Position numbers and translations under genes: made by a program. Below the pieces are notes generated by a model. It made no database searches and was not told the origin of the DNA. It saw only the letters and a list, made by a program, of their open reading frames with translations. Shown here in pieces: positions 1 through 12,757 of a stretch of DNA of 64,000 bases (position 1 is its first letter; the number at the start of each line of letters is the position of its first letter). Source of the stretch: Nepenthes gracilis (taxonomy: Eukaryota > Streptophyta > Magnoliopsida > Caryophyllales > Nepenthaceae). The stretch spans positions 8,009,045 to 8,073,044 of the forward strand of contig BSYO01000016.1 in assembly GCA_033239525.1 (NCBI GenBank). Reading direction: 5' to 3'.

Positions 1-2560
1 ACATGCTCGTCAAGAGAAAAATCACTGGCGACCATATTTGCGATCTGGCAGAGTTGTTTGAGGTGCTCCATGAGCACCAAATGAAGCTAAATCCGGCTAA
101 GTGCGTCTCCGAGGTAGCCTCAGAAAAATTCTTAGGTTTCATCGTCTCCTAACGAGGGATCGAGACAAACCTAGAGAAAATCAAAGCCCTCGCGGACATG
201 GCTCCCCCACGAAGCATCAAGGATGTCTAGCAACTAACTGAACGATTGGCAGCCTTGTCCCGCTTCCTAGCGAAATCTGGTGACAAGTATCAACCATTTT
301 TCAGGACTCTAAGGGGAACAAAATCAAACAGTTCCAATTGAGGTAGAATTGCCAGGTAGCCTTCAATGAGTTGAAGCAATATCTGGCTAGCCCGTCATTA
401 CTAACGTCGCCCAAGTCAGAGAAGAGCTGTATCTCTACCTTGCGGTGTCAGATATGTCCCTCAACTCTGTCCTCATAAGTCAAAACTCCGATACCCAACG
501 GCCGATCTACTACGTAAGCAAAACACTGACCGGCCTAGAGACGTGCTACCCGCGCATAGAAAAGTTGGCCTTAACTCTCATATTCTCCGCACGAAAACTA
601 AGGCTCTATTTTCAGGCACACCGCGTCATAATTCTCACCGACCAACCTCTAAAAAGTATTCTTCAGAAACCTGACGTTTCTGGATGGTTGGTGAAGTGGG
701 CTATCGAATTGGGCAAGTTTGACATCGAGTTCTGGCCCAGGCCTGCCATAAAAGTATAGGCTCTGGCCGACTTTATTGTCGAGACCACGACCCCAATCTC
801 AAAGGGCATCCCCCAAAGAACACAGAACGGCACGAGGAAGCTCTAGAATGAGTACTTTGCGTAGACGAATCATCTACGGACACAGGCAGTGGAGCTGGGG
901 TGGTCCTCACGACCCCTGACGAGTTTGAGGTGAAGTAGTCCCTTAGACTTGACTTCCCGCCACCAACAACGTCCGTCAAATATGAAGCCCTATTAGCCAA
1001 GTTAAGGTTAACAAAAGAGTGCTTAGCCAAATAACTAACTATTTACAGCGACTCTGAGCTAATTGTCAACCAGGTTAATGGGAGCTTCAAGGTGAGCAAC
1101 CCATTCATGGCCAAGTACTTGACCAAGGCAATGGAGGCCACCCGCAGCTTTGACAATCTAACTCTGGTCCATGTTCCCATAACTAAAAATTGGAAGGCCG
1201 ATCAGCTGGCCAGAGCAGCGGCGGCCGAAAATCCAGAACAGTACTTGAGGAACATAAGAGAGGTCCTGAATGCTCCCAGTACAGAAAAACAAGAGGCAAT
1301 GCAGATCTCTGGGACAGAAAATTGGATGACACCCTACCTGAGGTACCTAGCGGACGAAGCATTTCCAGAAGACGCAGAGGAGGCCGGGCGGATCAAGAGA
1401 ACGTCTGGTTGGTACACCATAGTCGACGGGCGGTTGTATTACCATGGCTACTTAACTCCGTACCTCTGATGCCTGACCCCACAGCTGGTACTTAACTACG
1501 CTTTGGGCAACGTACACCTTGGGATTTGCGAATTGCATGTTGGCGACAAAAACCTAGCATTCAAGATCATGCGGCAAGGCTGCTATTGGCCATCGATGAA
1601 AAATGATGCACTCGAGTTTGTAAAGAAGTGTGAAAGCTGTCAACTCCATGGCAACATTCACCACTAGCCGTCCGCCGAGCTGAAATCCCTTCATGCACCG
1701 TGGCCCTTCGTGCAATGGGGGCTCGACATTCTCGACTCATTTTCCATCACAACTAGGCAAAGAAAGTTCATCATAGCAGGCATCGACTATTTCACAAAGT
1801 GGGTTGAGATCGTCCCGCTGGCCAGGATCACATAACATAATGCTCTTGAGTTCATTCACCAGAATATTATCAGTAGATTTGACATTTTAGAAGTCAGTAT
1901 GACTGACAACGGGACTCAATTCTTAGAAAAATGCTTCACCAAGTATTGCACCAGCCTTGGGATTAGGTTGGTTCACACTTCGGTGGCATACCCTCAAGCG
2001 AATAGACAGGTAGAGGTCACAAACCAAACGCTATTCCACGGGCTTAAAACCAAGCTGGAGAATTGCGGGGGCTCTTGAGTAGATGACCTCCCCTCAGTCC
2101 TCTGGTTTTGCTAGACAATTTCAAAGGAACCAACGTGTGAGACACCCTTCAGCCTCTGCTACGGGATTGAAGTGGTAATCTCGATCGAAATCAGACTTTC
2201 AAGTCTTATGGTGGAATCTTTTGACCCGCAGGGTAACTCCCAGAAAATTCGGGAATACCTAGACTTGCTAAAAGAAGCTTGCGATGCTGCCAGAATGTTG
2301 ACAGTGGCCTACCAATACCGAATCGCCCGCTACTACAACAAGAAGGTAAAAGCGTGGCATTTTGATGTCGGAGATTTAGTCTTGCGAAGCATCGAGGCCA
2401 TAGGAAAGGTGGTCGGTCGGAATAAGCTCTACCCAGATTGGGAAGGGCCTTTTCTAGTCTCGTCATCCTGCGAAACGAGGCATAAAAGCTCCGGAGCCAG
2501 GACGAAAAGTTGGTCCCACAGACGTGGAACGCGATCCACCTCAAATGCTACTTCCAATAA
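1..2560 (+). pseudogene. Tat-lineage Ty3/gypsy pol, 3' part (RT end, RNase H, second RNase H, integrase)
   Basis: Decayed polyprotein that would reverse-transcribe and integrate the element. The window opens inside the reverse transcriptase connection region (KLNPAKC...FLGFIVS near 80-150). RNase H follows, with an open stretch at about 421-759 (RPIYYVSK, LTDQPL). A second, plant-type RNase H lies at about 775-1215 (YSDSELIVNQVNGSF, then KNWKADQLAR); this dual RNase H arrangement is characteristic of the Tat/Ogre group. The integrase HHCC region is at about 1500-1665 (CESCQLHG), the core at about 1700-2080 (WGLDILDSF, TDNGTQF), and the C-terminal part runs to a TAA at 2558-2560 (TWNAIHL). Several stops (for example near 151, 229 and 757) and frame changes make it non-functional. 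Family assignment is firm; the 5' end lies outside the window. Confidence 0.9.
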
Positions 2561-2719
2561 GGACCCAGGTAGGTAGCCTGTATAATTGTATGTAATCATT
2601 TATATGCGCATTTCAATTAATAAAATAAGTATTCCCTTTAGCATGTTGTGTTTGCTTCTTTTCTTTTGTGTGCATATATGTGTGATTCTTGTTGTAGATT
2701 TAAACGACCTAGGCTACCC

Positions 2720-2905
2720 TGAAGTCGGGAGGGTCTTCACCCTCTCGTTACTAAACCCTGATCATCCAAGCGGCCCGTAAGTGATCGTATATAAACTTCG
2801 GTCATCTGAGCGGCCAGTAGCTGGCCGAACTTAAACCCTAATCATTTAGATGGCCCATGAGTGGTCGTATCTAAACCTTGGTCATCCAAGTGGCCCATTA
2901 GAGAT
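2720..2905. repeat. 40-bp tandem repeat downstream of Tat pol
   Basis: About 4.5 diverged copies of a 40-bp unit. Clear unit starts are at 2760, 2800, 2840 and 2880, each resembling GATCATCCAAGCGGCCC followed by a GTGGTCGTAT-CTAAACC half. A more decayed first copy begins near 2720. It sits between the end of pol and the 3' end of the antisense gene, the hypervariable 3' untranslated position where Tat/Ogre elements are known to gain tandem repeats. Confidence 0.85.
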
Positions 2906-3482
2906 CAAAAATCTTAGGGGGGCTAGCGCAGCACACATGACAACTTCCTTCACAAAGAGATAGCGTGATTAGTCAACGATGGTTGATTGGAGCAAAACGC
3001 TCCACCAAAGCTGGCCGCCCAAGTCTGCACTTGGGCAGCGCCACCAAGCTTCACTCGCAGGCAAATACTAAGCCAGCTTAACACAAATGATAGCCTAGAG
3101 AACGCACCCAAGGATTCCACTCCTTTGAAAACGCCTAAAACAAGGTGGGCAGCCAACTCACAGGAAGCCTGCCCAGTTGGCCGCCAAGAACAGCGAACGA
3201 ACAAAATACAAGTAAAAAGAAGCTGTAAAAAAGTAAAAGCATGCGACATGCATAAAGTTACTTGTATTATTGCTTATGGTGAAATACATTTATATAATTG
3301 TACCAACAAAAAAAAACTACAATCACCAAAAACTAAGGGGGCGGTGGTGGCCCCTGTCTATCCCATGGCTCTCCCACGAGGCTCTCACGGCGCTGTGCTG
3401 ACCGGTTTGACAGGTTGATGAGATCCACGGGAAAGTTAGGATCAACCAGCCACACAATATGCCAACTGATGTTGATCCCTTC
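2906..3482. other. Tat element 3' untranslated spacer
   Basis: Between the 40-bp repeat and the coiled-coil exon of the antisense gene. Short open frames occur on both strands but none resembles a known protein. It probably holds the 3' untranslated region of the antisense transcript. Confidence 0.5.
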
Positions 3483-5142
3483 TTACAACCGCGACAGCAT
3501 CATGTCCGCGACCTCATGAGGATGAATGCGGAGGCTTAGATCGTTCTCTAGGGTGATCATCTGGCTCTGCGAGTGATCGAGGAGCCTTTTAACCCGCTCG
3601 TTTTCCTCCTTCAGACGAGCATTCTCCTCTTTCAGGCTCTTATTCTCCACCTCCATGCCCGTCAAGACATACTCTAGGGTAGCCACGTCCTCTTGATACT
3701 CTGCCCCCAGAGCCTCCAATTTCGAATCAAGCTAGGCGATCTCCGTGTCCCTATCGGAGATCACCCGGTCTCTCTGCCTAAGCACCATGACGACTGCACA
3801 GTGACCTTATCAGCTTGCAAACACAAAAAAAATTGGGGGTTAGGAAAGGTAAACTTAAAGATAAGGCAGGTAATAGAAATTATACCTGTCAAATTTTTCG
3901 TGCTGGCTTGTCTAGTTTGGCGTGCAGACTCGGTGCCAAAGGCGGTGAGCTAGGAGTAGAGCCCTCGTGGGCAGGGCTGGCAGCGACCTCCGCCAAGAGC
4001 TCCTCCAGCAACTCCTTAGAAATATCCTTCATCTTGGCTGGCTCCACAGGAACAATGGGAGGCTCCAAAACAGGCACCTGCTGCTCAGTCAACAGTTCCA
4101 CAGCAGGAGATCCAACGGACAACTCCTGCAGCCCAAGCGCTCCAATAGATGGACTCAGAGTCATCTTCGTCGGCCCAGGTCGAGGATCAGACGGCAACCC
4201 CACTAGTGCAGGCTGCACAAGAACAACGCCGCCACTCGCCCTGGCATTCAACATGGCATCATAGGCCTCTAAAGCCAGCTCTGCTTTAATCCCGAAAGTG
4301 GTGTGTACACCCACAAAGTGCCCGGTGGAGAGGTAGTCTGGCCATGAGGACGACGAAAAAGGCGCCACCGAGGCTGCCCCCTTTTGCTTTAGACTAGAGG
4401 GACTGGTATCAGACGGGCGAGGACCTATGAGAAAGCCCTTTTTCCTCTTCTTCCCCTGCAGGACATCTGGCGGTGGGACCGTGAATTTCTGAATGGGAGA
4501 GGGAGGCCCCCACTTGGCCTTCTTGGCCTCAATACGGGAGACCAAGTGGTTTCTCTAGAAATCCCCAAGGTGATCCTCAATAAGTTTGACCAACCAAGAC
4601 AGGAATGCCAACTGAGCCTTAGAAGGTGCCCCCGTATACACGTTAGGCACCTGGCCCCACTCCCTGGCTAAGGGCCATGACTCACCCACGCTAATGAAGA
4701 ATCGATTCTTCCAGTTCTTCAGAGAGTCGTATATGACGGTACTTACCTTAAGACCGCCGCGTGGAGATAGAGAAATCCACTTTTCTCCTTGATTAAGCTT
4801 AAAGAGCCCTCTAACCATCGACATCGTTAGCAGCCTCAAGTGCTGACGGATGAATATGCAGAAGGAGCACAGATATCAGATGGCGTTGGCGTAAAATTGT
4901 GCGATGGGGACTCGAAGCGCCTGAAAGATCAACAGTAACTCATCTGGAATCGAAAGACGGAGCCCACTCCTCAAATGGGCATCGTATATGGTCACAAGGC
5001 CCGCAGGTGGCAGGAAAGCCCTGTCGTTCTTCCTAGGAACACGAAAGGCAATCTCCTTTGGGATATTGTACTCTATGTACAATACCTTCACATCGTTCTC
5101 TCTCAAGACGGAGGCGATATCGACGACAGAGGCCATGGTCAA
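3483..5142 (-). pseudogene. Antisense gene of Tat element: PF04195-type N-terminal domain plus coiled-coil exon
   Basis: Transcribed against pol. Exon 1 runs from ATG at 5142 to about 3886 in one uninterrupted frame of 419 codons, with only three in-frame stops before its last codon pair (near 4876, 4555 and 3889). Residues 1-200 match the 'putative gypsy type transposon' family (PF04195/Transposase_28): MASVVDIASVL, RVPRKNDRAF, TIYDAHLRSGLRLSIP, KNWKNRFFISVGE, AREWGQVPN. A Pro/Ser/Glu-rich linker follows. A likely short intron begins at CAG|GTATAA (about 3885) and ends near 3806; two acceptors are possible (exon start 3813 or 3793) and neither keeps frame, so indels are present. Exon 2 (to a stop at 3483) encodes a heptad coiled coil (MEVENKSLKEENARLKEENE). 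Function unknown. The same architecture recurs at 30419-32395. Confidence 0.75.
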
Positions 5143-5345
5143 AAAATCAGCTGGGGTTTTTCTCTTTCACTCCTGCGGGTTAAGAAAGATGAAGAAACAA
5201 AAGAAGGCGTGGGAAAATTCAAAATGAAATGGACAGGCAACTTAAAGGACAGTGTGAATACAAAATTGTCTTGAAAGCATACGCCATCATTACTGCCACG
5301 TGTCGCTTCCCAAAAGGGAGCTGTCGAATCAGATCCTTTGGCTCA

Positions 5346-5352
5346 TTAAATA
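5346..5352 (-). promoter_or_regulatory. TATA-like box for the antisense gene
   Basis: TATTTAA on the minus strand, about 200 bp upstream of the antisense ATG at 5142. The other Tat antisense genes in this window have the same heptamer upstream of their ATGs. Promoter function is inferred from position and sequence only. Confidence 0.4.
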
Positions 5353-5646
5353 CTAGGGTCCTGAATACACTGTGTGAAGACACGTGGCACACTTTTTCTG
5401 ACAGGACAACTAATGGCCAACATTTTCTTCTCCAAGTGGCCCGAAAGTTTCCAAAACGGTCAACAATTCGGTCAACACTTCCTCCTCCAAGTTGCCTAGA
5501 AGTTTTCCAAAATGGTCAACAAATCCAGTCAACATTTTAGAAGTACGTGAGGCTTCTCTTTAGATGATCAATGACTCCATCACCATCAACAAACGACAGA
5601 CGCATCCCATAATGAACATGCCGGAGGCCAGAATCCAAATTACCGA

Positions 5647-5659
5647 CATGGGGGGCTAG
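5647..5659 (+). promoter_or_regulatory. Polypurine tract of Tat element 1
   Basis: CATGGGGGGCTAG immediately before the LTR TG. The identical 13-mer precedes the LTR of the second Tat element (13601-13589 on minus). This tract would prime plus-strand DNA synthesis. Confidence 0.75.
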
Positions 5660-6779
5660 TGATAGGTAAGCTCATAGCGGGCAGCCCAATAAGAAAAACA
5701 ACCCAAAATCCAAGAAAGTCCAGATGCGCGTTTGGACGATCAACGTTAGCGTTGATTGTGTGAAAGGCCAGCTAAGCGGCCAATGCACCCTCTTAAGACA
5801 GTCAACATCTCTGTTGACCGGAAGCACTGTAGCAGCAGATGGAGAAAAGGTAAAAACCTTATATCAGCCAAGTCCAGTTCGACAAACGTTTCCGTACACG
5901 ACAAGCAGCAGTCCCTTTTCCTGATTTTGTGCCTTCCTTGAAGCTAATCTACACTAAAGAGGGTATCAACAGATTCAACGCCTTTCCCATGAGGAAGTTG
6001 CCAAATTCTCTCTTCCTGCCTACAATGGACTCTAACGGTAATAGAAGCGCAGAAGGAAGGCAAATAATCTGGAGAACCGTTACCTGCTTAGAAAGAAAAC
6101 GATCCCAACAGAATGCATAAGTCAAGCCTTCTTGCTTTAGAAAGGCCACCCAACATGATGCAGGAATCGCGCCTTCTTAGCTAAGGAAGGTCGCCCTGCT
6201 CACCATCTATATAACCCCACAGAGTCTCCATTCTGGGGGGAGACGAGCAAAAAATAACAAAGAACTACGACAGAGAAATCCTTGAGCATACTAACACTCG
6301 CTCCCAGGCACACAATCGCTTACTACAATAATCCCACACCAAACTTTTAGATTTCAGAGACTTCATTCATTCCCCGAGCTCTGTCCTTCAAAGCTTCCAC
6401 GCTAACATTATAGGATTTAGCTTCCCTCTTGTTCCCCGTGAACACTGAGTCAAAAAAACTACACTCTCGACAAGCCGCAAAAACGTCTCTTATATCTAAA
6501 GGCGAACACTTATTCCTACCTCAATCTCCCTCTCTATCTCAACTCTTATTTCCAATTACCCTCTTGTAGTTCGAAAGCTTATTGCTGACTTGAGTATCGG
6601 AGTGTTTGCGATAGAACAACATTCCACCAACACCTGACCTCTTGTTTATTGTAATGGCATGCAGGGTCTAAACTTGGTGAACGGAGTTTAATCCAGACAA
6701 CCCAATCGACCCGAATCTGTTCAAAGTCGGATCTAGGTACGCATCAGAGAAAAATGAGTCGATCTGGAAATAAACATCA
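5660..6779 (+). repeat. 3' LTR of Tat element 1
   Basis: Starts TGAT directly after the polypurine tract and ends ATCA at 6779, giving a 4-bp terminal inverted repeat. Length 1120 bp. It contains a TATA box (CTATATAA, 6207-6214) and a CTTGAGTATCGGAGTG motif near 6590 of the kind seen near Tat LTR ends. The right end is chosen from the ATCA match; no second LTR is present for comparison, so that end is tentative. The next five bases are TATTA. Confidence 0.65.
6207..6214 (+). promoter_or_regulatory. TATA box in LTR of Tat element 1
   Basis: CTATATAA in a GC-richer context about 550 bp into the LTR. It is the best core-promoter candidate for the sense transcript. Confidence 0.5.
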
Positions 6780-9714
6780 TATTAAGTTAATATTTATAGA
6801 TATAAAATAATTAATCTGAATAAAATTACTATACTAAAATATTAAATTTATTAAAAAGAAAAAATAAAACTGACCCTCTAAACATTCAGCCAACGTTTCC
6901 CATTTTCACTTCTCTCTCTGCATCGCCTCTGTCGCTTTCTATGCCTCTGTTTTTTCTCGTCTTCGCACCACCCACTCTTTGTTTTTCCCCTCTCTTTCCT
7001 TTCCCCTCTCTCTCTTTCCTTTCCTCTGCCTTACGACAGATCCACCTCTCTCCTTCGCTCTGGTTCGAAATTAATCCAGAGGCTTCCCCCGCTCACCTGA
7101 TTTTCTTCTTCAGCCACACCCCTCCTCTATTTATAGAGGGGTGGCGGTGATATATATATATATATCTATATATTTCTCTATCGCCGCTTCCTTCTCTGTT
7201 CTTCTCTGCCTGTCGCTTCTTTCTGCTTCTCCCTGCCAGCCGCTTCGTTCTGCTTCTTTTTAGTTTTCTTTCTTTTTCTTTTTTGTCGTTTTCTTCCCTC
7301 TTTCTTCTTTTCTTTTTTTCTCTTCTTTTTGTTTAATATATATACATATATATATAAATAATTCTTTAAAAGTTTTAACTTTACTTATCTTTTTTATATT
7401 TTTTTAATTAGTTGAGTAGATTGATAAAATGAAAATTTTATATGATCAATTTGTTTACTTTTATTTTAGATTTTTTTAAATAAAATCTATATAATTAAAA
7501 TATATAATCTAATTATATAATTTAAATAGAATTATTATAAAATAACAATAACTAAATAAAAATAAAAATATAAAATTTAATATTTATCACACCCCTAACC
7601 GTATTCATTACTAGTCCTTTAACGATGTGAAGAAAAAATATATATGAACACTAAAATTAAATAAAAAAATATTAATTTCGTAAGTATTACGATTGTATTT
7701 AGTGGATCCAACAAGTTTTTAAACCCCTAAATAGCCATAGTGGATGAGTTAAATCTTGTGAGAGTTTTCAACGATAATACCCACAAACAACCATAAGTAT
7801 TTTAAAATACAAGTCAATCATACTAATATTATAAGGATTAATAGATTGAATATAAATATTAAAGATTATAAATTTAATTGTCTTAAATTTATCGTTAAGA
7901 GAGTTCAAGTATATACGTGTTTATTTCATCCTAATCCGTTAAATATAAATATACATGTTCTACCTTTTTAATTTTGACTTAAAAATCTTACCAGACACGC
8001 ACTCAAGTAAAAAAGTTGTCTAACTCATAGAACGTACTCAAGAGTTGCGTAAATAAGGGTAATTATAATAAAAAATCAAGTTATACAACTTTTATAATGA
8101 AAAACACAATTTATGAGGAGGTTTGACCAATAAATAAGAATAACATTAATTTATATTTATAAGTTATGGTCTTCGCTAGTTATAATGGGGTCATAGGATT
8201 GTAGTTACAAAAAAATAATAAAAATTTTATAAAAAAAATACCCTAAATAATAAAAACTTATCATCTCTTTCTAATATAAATATCTCCATATTTTTCTTTT
8301 CAAAAACCACATAAAAAAAATTCCATATCTTAATTTACTTATTTCTCCTTCAATTCGTGTTTCTCCTCTTCTCTTTCTTTTCTTTTGATTTTTTTTTCTT
8401 TTATATTTTTTTCTCTCTTTTTTTTTCTTTTCTTTTGATTTTTTTTAATGTTTATTAATTTCTGTCTTTTTTTAATAACTAATTTTGTTTTCAAAATGAG
8501 AAGAATATATGAAAGAAGAAATAATACAATAATACAACAATCAACTTTTAGATTATGTGGTGTCTCTTCTTTCTTTTTTCTTTTTTTTTTTGAAGATAAA
8601 ACAAAATACAATAATAAAGTTTAAATCTGCCCCAGTTTTTTTTACCACATATTTTTTTTTTATCATTCTCCCTTAATTGTATTTGTATCTCAAGGTATTT
8701 GAGTATGATAAGTGTTTAATATATTTAGATAAATTTTTTTGATATGATTAAAACAAAGAAAGTATAATTGCAAACATTAAATTTGTATATAATAGGCTTA
8801 AATTGATTTCAAGTGGTAATTAAATAAAGAATAAAATAAGCTTAGGTTCAAAAAGTCAAAAATGTGCCATTAAAGTTATCCTCAAAGTGAATAATAACAA
8901 CCTATTTGTATAAATTTAATTAATTTTTATTTATCAATGATTATTTATTAAGAATAATAAGTTCAGGACAAGTATGATAAAATTATTGAAAGATTTTTAT
9001 TGAAAGGATAATCGATATAGAATTAAGTATCAATGTCCTCTCAATTGAAGAATGGTTCAAGAACTCATACGGGATATTAAGTCTTTATTATATTAAGATG
9101 ATACATGATATTTAGACCAAATAAATAGGGATAAAATTTACATGCATTAATTACTTTTAGAATGATATTATTAGATGACACAATCATAAAATTTAAAATC
9201 TCAAAGTTAAAATCCCTTAATGGTAAAATTAGTATTTGAGTCACAATTTATAAGATTACCAATGAATTTTTTAATATTTTTATATTAAGGTCATTTTTAT
9301 CTTTCAAAAATTTTCAACTTTTTATTTTTTATTTTTTTTTTGTATTTTTTTGTTTGTTTTTTCAAATTTGAAGTTTTTTTTTTTTTAATGAAAATATTAT
9401 CATCCTTCTAAAAAAACTAACTATTTTTCTTTAAAAAAAGGAAAAAATTGAGAAGAAAGGATTACACCGGTACACTCCAAATATCATCAAACCCACAGTT
9501 GAATGATCAAGGAAGAGTAGTAAATTGGAACATACAAGTTATGCTTTTTCTCAATCTTGACCAACTGATCAATCTAGAGTGTCAAAAAAATACCAAATAA
9601 AAGAAAAAAAATCATCAACTTGATGCACCATCATGTAAAATGATCATTAAGCAAATAAAAATTGTGTAGAAAAAAATAAACTACATATTTTTTTTAATTT
9701 ATTCTAAAGGTGGA
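6780..9714. other. AT-rich region without recognisable gene
   Basis: A CT-rich patch lies at 6890-7150, a (TA)n run near 7150-7170, and T-rich low-complexity stretches near 7260-7320, 8340-8450 and 9300-9390. Open frames here are lysine- or phenylalanine-rich products of low complexity. It lies on the 3' side of the Athila pol that follows and could hold its 3' untranslated region or LTR, but I see no LTR termini. Confidence 0.5.
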
Positions 9715-12700
9715 GGATCTTTCAAATTAGTGGATTCCTATCACAATTGAAGGGTTCAAAGAAAGGTTTTAAATGATGTTCATTGACTTTAAAATAGTTA
9801 CTATTCTCAGAATTTTTAATTTCAATAACACCGTGGTTTGAAATAACTATTACGATGTAAGGTCATATCCATCATGATTTTAGCTTTTCTAGGAACAAAT
9901 AAAAGCGTGAATTATACAACAAAACATTTTGTCCAAAATGAAATATCTTTCTAATTATGTGTGTATTATACAAAATTTTCATTTTAAATTGGATAATTTT
10001 AGCATTTTCAAAAGCATAATTTTTGAGCTCCTCAAACTCACATAACTATAATTTTTTGTAAATCCCAGTATCATCAATATTTTTATTAAATTGTGTGTTT
10101 GCCCAATAGGCTTTATGTTCTATCTCAACCAGGAGATAGCATGGCTTTTTGTAAACTAGCCTATAGGGTGACATTCCTAGAATTGTCTTATAAGTAGTGT
10201 GATAAATTCATCATGCATCAATAAACTTTGAAGAGTAATTTTTTCTATTAGAATTAACAGTCTTTTTTAAAATTCTTTTGATCTCTCTATTAGTCAAATC
10301 TACTTGTCCACTGGTTTGATGATGTTAAGGGGTAGCTATTCTATATACAATAACATATTTGTTTGTTAGAGTTGTAAACAATTTGTTACAAAAATATTTG
10401 CCCCTATCACTAATGATAGCACGTGGTATACCAAACTGTGATAATATATTCTCTTTAAGAAATTTTATAAATGTTTGGTGATTATTATTATGCATAGTAA
10501 TGCCCTCAACCCATTTGAACACATAGTCTACTGGAAATAAAATATATTTATATCCAAAAGAGGTAGGAAAATATCTCATAAAATCAATTGCCTAACAAAT
10601 AAAAATTTTTGAGATAAGAATAGGAGATAGTGGCATCATATTTTTTCTAGTAAGACTTCCTAAACTCTAACACCGATTACAAGTAGTACAATAAATATAA
10701 ACATATTGAAACACGGTAGCCACTAAAAACACATTATAAAATCTTTGAAGCAGTTTTCCTTAATAAAAAGTGACCACTACATTCGGAGGAGTAACAATAA
10801 GTAATGATATTCTGAATTTCATCATTTAGAATACAACGATGGACAATTGGGTTTGAATAATTGTTAAATAAGTATGGCTTATCCCAAAAGTATGTTCTCA
10901 TATTTTGAAAAAATTTTGCCTATCTACTTGGTGCTAATTATCCAAAATTTTACTTGTTACCAAATAATTTATAATACTATATGCCTGTGTGACTGACTTG
11001 GCTTAGAAGTATTCAAGAGGAGAAAGTGCTCATCAAGAGAGTACTCATTTATGGGGCGATCATCTTTCAATTGGTCATCAAGAGTAAGCTATATAAATGA
11101 TCAGCTACAACATTTTCTACTTTTTTCTTGTCTCAAATTTATAAACAAAATTCTATGAGAAGAAGGATCCATTTGATCAGACATGATTTTGAATCTTTTT
11201 AATTAACAAATACTTTAAAGCTGTATGATTAGTAGAGATTATAATAAGTGAGTCAATCAAATATAATCTAAACTTACCAAGTGCAAAAACTACAACGAGA
11301 AACTTCTTTTAGTAGTGGTGTAATTAATTTGTGTATCGATAAGGGTCTTGCTTACATAGTATAGAACATGGGGTCTCTTATTCTTTCATCGGCGTAACAC
11401 AGCCCCAACCACATAATTACTAGGGTCACACATGAGTTCAAGAGGCAGTAATCAATCAGGTTTCTGCACGATGGGTGTAGCAGTCAAGGATTCTTTAAAC
11501 TTGTCAAAAATTTTTTGACATTCGAACATCCACTCAAAAGGAACATCCTACGATAGCAAATAGCAAAGGGGTTAAGCAATTATACTAAAAGTTTGAATAA
11601 AATGCTTGTAAAATCTTACATGTCCTAAAAATAAATGTATATCTTTGATTGTTTTTTGGGGAAGGAGGTTTTTATTAATTCAACTTTAGTTTTATCAATT
11701 TCAATTTTCTTGGAAGAGACATGTCCCAACATTATACCCAGAATAACCATAAATTGACATTTTTTTTTTCAATTTAGAACAAGATTATTTTCTTTACTTC
11801 GCTCCAAAACTTTTCCTAAGTGCTTTAGGCACAACTCGAAAGTATATCCGTAAAATGAAAAGTCATGTATGAAAATCTCAATAAATTGTTTAACTATGTC
11901 ACTAAATATACTTATCATACATCTTTAAAATGTGGCCGGAGCATTACATAATCTAAATGGCATTTGTTTATATGCAAGCATACCAAAGGGACAATCAAAT
12001 GTGATTTTCTCTTCATCATCAAGGGCTATTTTTATCTAATTACATTCTGAATATCCATCGAGAAAATAATAAAAAAAACTTTTCCTGTCACTCTTTCTAT
12101 GACTTGATCAATTAATGGGAGTAGAAAATGGTTCTTCCTAATTACTGCATCTTGTTTTCAATAATCAACGCACATATCCATCTAGTATAAATTCTAGTTG
12201 GCATAAGTTTATTTTTTTCATTTTTTATCACAGTAACACTAGACTTTTAGGGACTAGTTATATTGGACTAACCCATTTTGAATCAAAGATAGGGTAAATA
12301 ATTTTTGTATCAAGCAATTTTAACACTTTCCCCTTTACAATCTCCTTCATTTTAGGATTTAATTTTCGTTACGTTCACCATATTGGTTTGATTTTTTTTT
12401 TTCAAGATAAATTCGATGTGTGCAAACTATGGGACTAGTACCTCGAAGATCAACTATAGTCCAACTAATGGCACTTTTGTATTTAGCAAGCACATTTAGC
12501 AATTGACTTTCTTGATTGATAGTGAGGGTAGATGAAATTACAATTAGATATGTTTCATCCTCACCTAAAAATGCATGTTTTAAGGATTTCAATAAAAGTT
12601 TCCGCTTAGGTTTTGGTACTTTCAGTGATGACGTCTCAATATTAGAACTTAAGGGCTCTATTGGCTTAAAAGATAGGAGCCAGTAGCACGTTATCAATAT

Positions 12701-12757
12701 TAATTCAATTCTAAGTTGAGTTATTCCATCACGTTCTTCCTCATCTTCAAAATTATC
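9715..12757 (-). pseudogene. Athila-lineage Ty3/gypsy pol (RT, RNase H, integrase)
   Basis: Read right to left. The RT N-terminus is at 12757-12359 (KHAFLGEDET, ISWTIVDLRGTSP, HRIYLE). The RT centre is near 11880, where the catalytic motif reads FIHDF rather than the usual YMDDF, so one catalytic aspartate is lost. RNase H is near 11400-11250 (HVLYYVSKTL). Integrase core is at 10579-10325 ([44 protein letters not shown]). The integrase C-terminus ends near 9715 (NSRFYLFLEKLKS). The IN core and RT leader are typical of Athila. Several stops and frameshifts are present. The 5' part is cut at 12757 by the Tat LTR that follows, suggesting that the Tat element inserted here or that the Athila copy is truncated. 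Confidence 0.85.

Noticed and set aside
773..1030. 85-codon minus-strand frame
   Set aside because: Shadow of the second RNase H region of pol on +; no similarity of its own.
6941..7150. 69-codon frame on + with apparent signal-peptide-like start
   Set aside because: CT-rich low-complexity tract yields Phe/Ser/Pro runs; no downstream gene.
8339..8611. Lysine-rich 90-codon frame on minus
   Set aside because: Product of T-rich low-complexity DNA; no similarity and no supporting context.
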